Assembly: GCA_004556565.1 (NCBI GenBank)
Contig: SFGN01000075.1
Coordinates: 1 to 11,652 of the forward strand
From: Lachnospiraceae bacterium
Lineage (GTDB): Bacteria > Bacillota_A > Clostridia > Lachnospirales > Lachnospiraceae
Length of the DNA: 11,652 nt
Direction of reading: 5' to 3'
The translations under genes were made by a program, and so were the position numbers. The notes under the pieces were generated by a model, which was not told the origin of the DNA, did no database searches, and worked only from the letters and a program-made list of their open reading frames with translations. Below are positions 1 through 5,295 of this stretch, piece after piece. Positions within the stretch are counted from its first letter, which is position 1; every line of letters begins with the position of its first letter.

Positions 1-92
1 CCGGTACATTTCAAACTGTCACAGACGGTACATTTCATTCCGCTATGACTGGTACATTTCAAAGTGATACGGGTGGTACATCCATTCCGCTG
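1..92 (+). repeat. IS21-family terminal repeat array (right end of an element lying left of the window)
   Basis: Four copies of a GGTACATTT core start at 3, 27, 51 and 75, an exact 24-bp period; the last reads GGTACATCC. The copy at 51-74 is identical over all 24 bases to the copy at 11147-11170 in the IS21 element at the other side of the window, and the neighbouring copies line up in register (27 with 11123, 75 with 11171). This is therefore the istA-side end of a related IS21 element in the same orientation. The two outermost copies seen at 11195 and 11219 are missing here; IS66 sequence follows instead, with the junction somewhere between 80 and 92. Confidence 0.8.
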
Positions 93-106
93 CTATCAGC
101 TGGTTT

Positions 107-508
107 TCAGATGTTTTTTGCTTCCTTCAAGGATGCTTCCATCTGGACGTCCCGAAGGACCTTCAGACGTTGCAGCCGGCGTCTTGGATCATCGATTATT
201 CCCTGAATGGTGTCCACAAGACGGCGCCACTCAAAGGGTGTTATCGTCGGGTCACCCTCCTGTATCCGCTCCACCAGATGCATCCTTCCGTGGTCAAGGC
301 GTTTGTTATAGATCACAAGTCCGCCCGGCTCGTAGCGCAGCAGCTTCATCATGTTGTTGGAAGCGTTTACGAACACGAAGACATCCCCGCTGTACAGGTT
401 CTGACGCATGTCGTTGTTCACTATCCCGCTCAGCATGTTGAAGTTCTTGCGCATGTCCGTCGGCTTCGTGTAAAGCCAGAACTTCGCTCCGTCTCCAAGA
501 CTGAACAT
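107..508 (-). CDS. tnpB: IS66 accessory protein TnpB
   Basis: A 133-residue protein that I recognise as IS66 TnpB (the 'IS66 Orf2-like' family). Characteristic segments are the N-terminal GDGAKFWLYTKPTDMRKNF, the central SGDVFVFVNASNNMMKLLRYE and the following GGLVIYNKRL. TnpB is required with TnpA and TnpC for IS66 transposition, but its biochemical role is unknown. The length is slightly above the usual 115-120 residues because of a C-terminal tail of about 30 residues rich in R, K and L. It starts only 3 bases after the tnpA stop, so the two are probably translated together. The reading frame is intact, but without tnpC it would act only if another IS66 copy supplied the transposase. Confidence 0.9.
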   Translation of the reverse strand: MFSLGDGAKFWLYTKPTDMRKNFNMLSGIVNNDMRQNLYSGDVFVFVNASNNMMKLLRYEPGGLVIYNKRLDHGRMHLVERIQEGDPTITPFEWRRLVDTIQGIIDDPRRRLQRLKVLRDVQMEASLKEAKNI

Positions 509-511
509 GGC

Positions 512-819
512 CTATACGCTTTTGAGGATTGTGTACACCATTGCGGGCGTCAGGCCCCCCTGGATGCGCATGTCCGTGCCGGCAACCGTGCGGAGCTCAA
601 TGCTCATCCAGTTCTCACCGGTCGGGACACCCTTCGTCTTTCCGCGGGATGCGGCATATGCCGCCGTCGCTTCCATCCCGGCAGGCAGGCCGCCGCCAGC
701 TATGGGCAGGAACCCATCCGGAACCTCTGCCCTGGCGTACTTCCGCTTCCACCAGAAGTACTGGTGCTCTGGAATGCCTTTCTCTTTCAACAGGGCCTTG
801 ATTGCTCGCGTGTAAGCAT
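512..819 (-). pseudogene. tnpA: IS66 accessory protein TnpA (Orf1), probably frameshifted near the start
   Basis: The conserved part runs from a TTG at 790 as KEKGIPEHQYFWWKRKYA to a TAG at 512-514. The WW-K/R pattern fits the helix-turn-helix region of IS66 Orf1 proteins. In that frame the sequence stays open upstream to a TGA at 822-824 without an ATG. An ATG at 819-817 reads MLTREQ and then shifts out of frame. Adding one A in the CAATC around 802-806 would give MLTREQIKALLKEKGIPEHQ, which looks like an intact N-terminus. I infer a one-base deletion; internal initiation at TTG 790 would give 92 residues. The downstream half is poorly conserved, as is usual for this accessory protein. Confidence 0.65.
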
Positions 820-870
820 GTCAGTTTATATTAGTGGCGCAAAGTTATATACCACTTAATCAAACTGACA
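819..870. promoter_or_regulatory. Imperfect palindrome over the tnpA promoter region
   Basis: TGTCAGTTTATATTAGTGG (819-837) and the reverse complement of 852-870 (TGTCAGTTTGATTAAGTGG) agree at 15 of 19 positions, including the outer nine, and are separated by 14 bases. The spacer holds CAAAGTTA (840-847), which on the minus strand is TAACTTTG, a match to the Bacteroidota -7 consensus TAnnTTTG. It lies about 20 bases before the tnpA ATG at 819. No TTTG occurs at the usual -33 distance. The arrangement could be an operator or a leader hairpin controlling tnpA; this is inference. Confidence 0.4.
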
Positions 871-876
871 GTCGTA

Positions 877-893
877 CTTTATCGAATGCTTAC
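877..893 (-). repeat. IS66 terminal inverted repeat
   Basis: Read on the minus strand, 893-877 is GTAAGCATTCGATAAAG. IS66-family ends begin GTAAGC. Position 893 also marks the point where the sugar transferase reading frame on the plus strand begins, which supports it as the exact element boundary. Confidence 0.6.
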
Positions 894-1455
894 GGTCGTG
901 GCAATTATGGTGAAAGTGAAGATCCCTGGCGGGCCTGCGTTTTTCGTGCAGAAACGTGTGGGCAAGGATGGCTAACTCTTTAATTGTCATAAGTTTAGGA
1001 CGATGACGGTTAAACATAATGGTTTGACGGTTTCTGTCGCAGGTGATTCGAGGATTACTCCTTTCGGAGCTGTTCTGCGTCATTATAAATTGGATGAACT
1101 TCCTGGATTGTGGGATGTATTGATAGGCAACATGTCTTTCGTGGGTCCTCGACCGGACGTTCCTGGTTATGCTGACAAACTCGTTGGTGATGACAGGGAT
1201 GAGCTGAAGCTTCGTCCTGGCATTACAGGTCCGGCGACATTGAAATATCGACTCGAAGATGAGATGATTTCAGAGTATGTGGCGAAGAAGCAGGCTGAAG
1301 GAGACTCCCGGTCAATGCAGGAGATTGCAACGGAGTACAATGATACTGTAATTTATCCGGACAAGGTGCGGCTTAACTGCTATTATTACAGGCACTATTC
1401 GTTCATCAAGGATGTCGAGATGATTTTCGCGACAGTGCTGCATTTCAAGGTATAG
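894..1455 (+). pseudogene. Undecaprenyl-phosphate sugar phosphotransferase (WcaJ/PglC type), truncated and interrupted
   Basis: From 894 the plus strand encodes the remnant VVAIMVKVKIPGGPAFF, then QKRVGKDG, a TAA at 973-975, and then LFNCHKFRTM continuing in the same frame to a stop after 1452. This is the bacterial sugar transferase family (initiating phosphoglycosyltransferases that move a sugar phosphate to undecaprenyl phosphate at the inner membrane for capsule or O-chain synthesis). Conserved pieces are HKFRTM, LDELPGLWDVLIGNMSFVGPRP and LRPGITGPATLKYR. The N-terminus, with the membrane anchor and first residues, is lost at the IS66 junction, and the TAA replaces a residue normally found between G and LF. 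An ATG at 1003 could give a 150-residue C-terminal piece, but the catalytic N-terminal part would be missing, so I call it a pseudogene. Confidence 0.85.
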
Positions 1456-1526
1456 TTCGCCGGTGAGGAAGTGTAGATTAGAGTATTTAAGTAGCTGATT
1501 TTAAGAATTCTAAAGTAAATAATACT

Positions 1527-2809
1527 ATGTCAGAGGAAAGAAAAACAAATTACCTTTCTCTGGCGCATATGTCATAAGAGGGCTGGGAACAGAAATATGT
1601 CAAAGAAGCGTTTGACACAAATTGGGTGGTGCCGATGCGCCCGAATGTGAATGCTTTCGAGAAGGATTTGGAGGCGTTCGTGAATAGCAAAACCAATGAA
1701 ACTGAGCCGCTTGACAGGAATGTGGTATGTTTGTCTGCCGGTACGGCTGCAGTTCATCTCGCTCTCTTGGCTTGCGGAGTGGGTCCCGGTGACGAGGTTT
1801 GTGTACAATCTTTCACGTTCTGCGCATCGTCTCATCCGATAACCTACCTCGGCGCAAAACCGGTGTTTATCGGTTCGGAGCCGGAGACTTGGAATATGGA
1901 TCCTGCGCTTCTTGAGAAGGCAATCATTGACAGAAAAGAAAAACGGGCAAATATCCGAAGGCGATTGTCCCGGTGGCTCTCTATGGTATGCCGTACAAGA
2001 TTGACGAGATCATGGCTATTGCCGACAAATACGGTATTCCGATTGTCGAGGATGCCGCTGAGGGCATGGGTTCGCGCTTCAACGGCCAGGTGCTCGGAAC
2101 TTTCGGCAAATACGGCGTGCTGTCGTTCAACGGCAACAAGATGATCACGACTTCCGGCGGCGGCGCTCTTGTCTGCCGCAATGCAGAAGATGCCAATGAG
2201 GTCATGTGGTATGCGACACAGGCTCGTGATGCCTATCCATACTACCAGCACACTGCCATCGGCTACAACTATCGTATGTCCAATGTTTGCGCAGGTATCG
2301 GTCGCGGCCAGATGACTGTCCTCGATGCCCACATCGCTCACCATCGTCATGTGCAGAAGCTTTACGAGGAACTGCTGGCCGATGTTCCGGGCGTACATAT
2401 TCATAAGCAGCCTGAGGATCCGCGTTATGATGCGAATTTCTGGCTCTGTGCAGCGACATTGGACCCTTCCGTTCACGTTCAAGGTCAGGAAAATGCCTAC
2501 AAGGAGGTGATCAAGACCGCAGTGGGCGGAGCTGCAGGTGTGATTCACACCGTAGATTGTGCGACGACCGATTGTCAGCCGAACGAAAATGTGGAAGCTC
2601 TCCGTGTGTTCATGCTGGCCAAGAAAATCGAGTGCCGTCCAGTCTGGAAGCCAATGCACAAGCAACCGGTCTACGCAGGCGCCACAGCATACACCAACGA
2701 CGTGGAAACCGCTCTCTTCAAGATAGGCTTCTGTCTCCCTGCCGGCCCATACGTTACCGACGATGATGTCCGCTATATTGTAGATTGCATCAAGGAGGCG
2801 ATTCGGTAG
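1527..2809 (+). pseudogene. DegT/DnrJ/EryC1/StrS-family sugar aminotransferase, interrupted twice
   Basis: The ATG at 1527 starts a frame reading YLSLAHMS, hits an in-frame TAA at 1575-1577, and continues as GWEQKYVKEAFDTNWVVPM. A second break lies in the A-run at 1939-1943: one more A would join DRKEK to TGKYPKAIVPVALYGMPYK in the downstream frame, which runs to the TAG at 2807. The family uses PLP to aminate nucleotide-linked keto sugars. Visible hallmarks are SAGTAAVHLAL (cofactor phosphate region), PIVEDAAEGMGS (the Asp that binds the PLP ring nitrogen) and SFNGNKMITTSGGGAL with the PLP lysine. The corrected length, about 428 codons, is slightly longer than usual. It lies 71 bases after the sugar transferase on the same strand, which suggests a former polysaccharide operon of the pglC-pglE kind. 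Both breaks should abolish full-length product. Confidence 0.88.
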
Positions 2810-2822
2810 GGGATGTAACGGC

Positions 2823-3017
2823 TCAGAGTCCTGCAGACAGTTTCGATTCACCGTATAATGTATCCAGATGGTCATAGGCTATCTGGATATATTCGTTTTT
2901 GAAGAGTTTGTCCTTGCGTTCCGGCCAGTTGTGGATGGCGGCGATTGTGTCCTCCAGGCTGATCCCGGGATTGTTGTGCCTGATGAAATCTACAGAGGTC
3001 AACACTTCAAGTGCCAA
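2823..3017 (-). pseudogene. C-terminal fragment of an unrecognised gene
   Basis: A 64-codon frame (first codon TTG) reads TSVDFIRHNNPGISLEDTIA, then AIHNWPERKDKLFKNEYIQI and AYDHLDTLYGE before the stop. The composition is protein-like and the 'W-x-x-R-K-x-x-F-x-x-x-x-I-x-x-A-x-x-x-L' pattern looks like the helical C-terminal tail of a longer protein, but I cannot name the family. Upstream the frame closes at a TGA inside the 23-bp repeats that follow, so the gene appears cut at about 3018 by an IS-like end. It converges on the aminotransferase with 13 bases between stop codons, which suggests the two genes were neighbours before the insertion. It may be annotated elsewhere as a hypothetical protein. 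Confidence 0.5.
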
Positions 3018-3024
3018 GGTGTGC

Positions 3025-3070
3025 GGATTTCAGTGATGACCACCCAGGCATTTCGGCGATAACCACCCAC
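3025..3070. repeat. Two 23-bp tandem repeats resembling an IS21-type terminal array
   Basis: GGATTTCAGTGATGACCACCCAG (split 3025-3036 and 3037-3047) and GCATTTCGGCGATAACCACCCAC (3048-3070) share ATTTC, GAT and ACCACCCA in register. The layout, a short core repeated at a helical-turn-like period, resembles the terminal repeats of the IS21 element at 11123, but with a different core and period. They lie directly at the truncated end of the neighbouring gene. I infer a relic end of a second IS21-like element; no transposase gene of that element remains. Confidence 0.45.
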
Positions 3071-3085
3071 TTGAGTTAACTTTCA

Positions 3086-3103
3086 GTAAGCGTTCACTTC
3101 TCC
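3086..3103 (+). repeat. IS66 left terminal repeat, matching the end at 7413-7430
   Basis: GTAAGCGTTCACTTCTCC starts here. Its reverse complement appears at 7413-7430 with a single mismatch (17 of 18). The orientation is that of a left end. The octamers outside the pair differ (AACTTTCA before 3086, GGTATGGC after 7430), so a simple insertion with the 8-bp target duplication typical of IS66 is not visible. Confidence 0.7.
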
Positions 3104-3168
3104 TTCTCCGCCTTGCCTTTTGAAAAATAGGATTCACCTTTGCCGAAATCAAATTTCAAGGCCTCTCG

Positions 3169-3906
3169 ATGTACCGTGGTGTCATGCGTCCATATCCTCA
3201 CACACGATCAACGGAAGCCCTTGAAGGCTTCGCCGCTTATCGCGGCTGTCAGGCCGGGTGTAACTATGCGAGGGCGTTCGAGAAGGACGGTTATTCGGGC
3301 TGGAGCAAATGGCTGAAGAAGAACGGGATAACTGAGTGCGCATGCAATGCCCATGCCCGTCGGGAGTTCGAGGAGTCGAAAGCGGAGGACCCGTTGCCGT
3401 CGAGGGTCGGATTGGGGTTCTACACGTTGTTGAACATGGTTGAGCGGTATATCAAGGCTGAGGGGTTGACCGGAAAGCGCAAGAAGGACATCCGGATGGG
3501 GCTGGAGAAGCCGATATGGACGGCCTTCGTGTCGTGGGCGTCAGCCGAATATGATCAGCATCCGAAGGGAAGCGCGATATCTGGAGCGTTGGGCTATCTG
3601 TTAAAACGGAGAAAGGAACTTATGGCGTATCTGAAGAACCCGATAATGCCGATAGACAACAACGCGTGTGAGCGCGGGTTCAAGCCGCTGGTGAAGGGCA
3701 GGAAGACATCCCTGTTCTTCCAGAACCTTATGGGCGCATGGCGCGCGTCGATGATGTACAGCTTCTTTGAGACGTGCGCGATGAATCACCTGAATCCTCA
3801 GCAGTGGTTGACGTATGTGTTGAACAACATCAAGACCACGCCGGAGGACCAGTTGCCGAACCTGCTGCCGCAGAACTTTGACAAGAGTCTTCTGAAACTT
3901 GTCTAA
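3169..3906 (+). pseudogene. tnpC: IS66 transposase TnpC, C-terminal part (copy 1)
   Basis: The 245-codon frame carries the second half of the DDE domain of IS66 TnpC. Visible are the second catalytic Asp in EKDGYSGW (about residue 40), the CNAHARREFEE zinc-finger-like/AHxRR segment (59-69), the long helical insertion, and IDNNACERGFKPLVKGRKTS, whose Glu (about 168) is the catalytic acid. The C-terminal segment ends normally at a TAA. The N-terminal zinc-ribbon and the first catalytic Asp are absent: TnpC is usually about 500 residues, so roughly half is missing and the ATG used here is fortuitous. The first 15-20 residues do not look like IS66. It differs clearly in sequence from the second TnpC fragment at 6820-7350, so these are two different IS66 elements. 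Confidence 0.88.
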
Positions 3907-3995
3907 ACAAAAGAAAAACGAATCAGAAAAAATACGGCGAAAGCCTTAAAGGATAGACTGTGCCACGCAGCCTTGGTGTTGCTTGGTCAATATGG

Positions 3996-4013
3996 GCGTG
4001 TAGGGACGGTTAC
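3996..4013 (+). repeat. Probable right end of IS66 copy 1
   Basis: About 105 bases after the tnpC stop the sequence reads GCGTGTAGGGACGGTTAC ending at 4013; on the minus strand it starts GTAACCGTCCC, one base off the GTAAGCG start expected for IS66. The base composition turns AT-rich and different coding begins right after it. No partner repeat is seen in the window. Confidence 0.4.
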
Positions 4014-4051
4014 TTTTGTGGAGACGAACGAGATTGATTGGTCGTTTGTTC

Positions 4052-4381
4052 ATGACGTTGCATCCAAAGCAAATATGCACCGATTTCCTTGATGCAATTA
4101 ACGGCATTTGTGTCAATGCCCTCGGCTATCAAGCCGGCAAGTTCCCTATAGAGCACCAAGACGATAAACTGGAGCATAAAGTCTTGAGTGAGATCCTCAC
4201 ATGCACAGACAATCCGCATCATCCTCAACCAGAATGCTCATTTATGGAGAAAGTATCCTACGATTTCCATAAAGCCAGCCGAATGTGGAAGAATCGCTGG
4301 AAATACAAAATTGTGTACGACGAAAGTCTTCTTGAGTCTTTCTTGTGGAAAGCGCAGAGTCGGATGAAATTACCACGGTAG
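4052..4381 (+). CDS. Small hypothetical protein, possibly a fragment
   Basis: From the ATG at 4052 the frame encodes about 110 residues: FLDAINGICVNALGYQAGKF, then a charged stretch with HQDDKLEHKVLSEI, and a C-terminus rich in W, K and R (RMWKNRWKYKIVYDESLLES). The composition is convincing for a real protein but I do not recognise it. The bases before it, 4014-4091, are open in another frame and read FVETNEIDWSFVHDVASKAN, which also looks like protein. The locus is therefore either the end of one gene overlapping the start of another, or one gene with a frameshift near 4090 and a 5' end cut by the IS66 end at 4013. It lies 63 bases before the AbiGi-like gene on the same strand. Confidence 0.45.
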   Translation: MTLHPKQICTDFLDAINGICVNALGYQAGKFPIEHQDDKLEHKVLSEILTCTDNPHHPQPECSFMEKVSYDFHKASRMWKNRWKYKIVYDESLLESFLWKAQSRMKLPR

Positions 4382-4444
4382 GATTATCCCAGTTTGAAAT
4401 AGTTAATGATGATGCTCAGAGTTAAATTATTATGGTAAGTCATT

Positions 4445-5170
4445 ATGGCATATTTTAATGATAAATTCAAAAAGGCGAGATTGGATCAGTCTCCCTATTT
4501 ATTTCACTTCATCAAAGGAAAAGAAGAGGCACCACATGATACATTAAAGAAAATTTTATCAGAAGAAAAACTATGTAGCAAATCGGGAATAATATGTTTT
4601 TCAGCATCACCATTGACCGCCATAACTAAGTTCTTCCATGTTAAAGTGAATGGAACAAGTAGGCCATTATACTGTCCGTATGGCATTGGGTTTTCACGAG
4701 ATATGTTAGTGCGGGATTTTGGCGCTCGAAATGTGATTTATGTCGATAATGATGAATATGATCATATTCCTGAAGAACTGAAGTGGAGAACAGATAGACT
4801 AAATGTAGATGCCTATGATTTTGAATATTTGAGAGAATGGAGAATTCATTGTAATGAATTTAATTTTTCTGGTTTTCCTAAAGAGCACATGATTATCGTT
4901 GCTCCAACTAAAGATTTACTTAATGACTTAACGGTTCAACAAGATTTGGAGTTCAAGCCAATTGTCAACTATTTTACAGGTGATGTCGAACCAGATTGGG
5001 ATGACATTCTTATTCGTGCATGGAAAGGAATATCGGTTGATACTATTGACGGAGAGTATCTGGATGACTATGCTATTTCAGGCTCTACTGTTAATCAAGT
5101 TATAGGAGAAAGGATGGAAGATCAATTGTTTGAAAAAATTCCATTGCTTGTTGGTACGAAACTAAAATAA
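4445..5170 (+). CDS. AbiGi/DUF2971-like putative abortive-infection protein
   Basis: A complete 241-residue frame starting at ATG 4445. Residues 18-50 read YLFHFIKGKEE, then TLKKILSEEKLCSKSG; 50-60 are ICFSASPLTAI; 78-100 are CPYGIGFSRDMLVRDFGARN and VIYV; 128-133 are YLREWRI; 149-155 are MIIVAPT. This order (H-F near the N-terminus, short helix 'L--IL--EKL', C-F-[ST]-x-[ST]-P-L, YGIGF, VIYV, REWRI) matches what I know of the AbiGi/DUF2971 group of abortive-infection and hypothetical proteins, whose fold has been compared with ADP-ribosyltransferases. The biochemical activity is unknown. The gene is AT-rich, unlike the flanking IS66 sequence, and precedes the reverse transcriptase on the same strand by 125 bases, so the two may form one defence unit. 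No signal peptide or membrane segment is visible. Confidence 0.55.
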   Translation: MAYFNDKFKKARLDQSPYLFHFIKGKEEAPHDTLKKILSEEKLCSKSGIICFSASPLTAITKFFHVKVNGTSRPLYCPYGIGFSRDMLVRDFGARNVIYVDNDEYDHIPEELKWRTDRLNVDAYDFEYLREWRIHCNEFNFSGFPKEHMIIVAPTKDLLNDLTVQQDLEFKPIVNYFTGDVEPDWDDILIRAWKGISVDTIDGEYLDDYAISGSTVNQVIGERMEDQLFEKIPLLVGTKLK

Positions 5171-5295
5171 CAATTACAGGCATCTGTCAAGTAATTACAG
5201 ATAGCAGATGAAGTCAATATTACTTTCCGCTTTGATGCCTATGGTATCATGCCGAATTCAACCTTTGCGAGTGTAGTTATGATATTCAGATTACG
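5171..5295 (+). other. Intergenic leader before the RT with a small hairpin
   Basis: ATCTGT (5182-5187) and ACAGAT (5197-5202) form a perfect 6-bp stem with a 9-base loop, and CATCTG (5181-5186) can alternatively pair with CAGATG (5205-5210). AATTACAG occurs twice, at 5172-5179 and 5193-5200. No U-run follows, so this is not a good terminator. A frame of 34 codons (5195-5299) runs to a TGA that overlaps the RT start as ATGA; it has no ATG at its start. The leader is too short and unstructured to claim a retron msr-msd, but a small RNA cannot be excluded. Confidence 0.3.

Larger units (their letters stand above)
92..893 (-). mobile_element. IS66-family remnant (tnpA and tnpB, no tnpC)
   Basis: On the minus strand the element starts at 893 with GTAAGCATTCGATAAAG, which fits the GTAAGC start of IS66 terminal repeats, then carries tnpA and tnpB in the usual order. 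The large DDE transposase gene tnpC should follow tnpB but is absent: IS21 terminal repeats begin about 15 bases beyond the tnpB stop. The element has therefore lost its far end and cannot be autonomous. Its 893 end lies inside a sugar transferase gene, which it truncates. The flanking octamer 894-901 (GGTCGTGG) has no partner in the window, so no target duplication can be shown. Confidence 0.75.

Noticed and set aside
170..859. A 229-codon plus-strand frame over the IS66 genes.
   Set aside because: It is the complement of tnpA and tnpB, which are well supported; the translation is rich in His, Arg and Val without domain features.
973..1577. Stop-codon reassignment as explanation for the two in-frame TAA codons.
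   Set aside because: Other genes in the window, including the AbiGi-like gene and istA, use TAA or TAG as ordinary ends, and the frameshifts nearby point to decay.
1844..2875. A 343-codon open frame on the minus strand.
   Set aside because: It lies opposite the aminotransferase, whose family motifs are clear, and it has no recognisable motif; its length reflects the codon use of the opposite strand.
4010..4228. A 72-codon minus-strand frame.
   Set aside because: It is antisense to the small gene at 4052; the plus-strand frame is longer and better placed beside the AbiGi-like gene.
5171..5295. A retron msr-msd upstream of the RT.
   Set aside because: The interval is short, lacks the long paired msd stem and flanking a1/a2 repeats, and the RT is not of the YADD retron kind.
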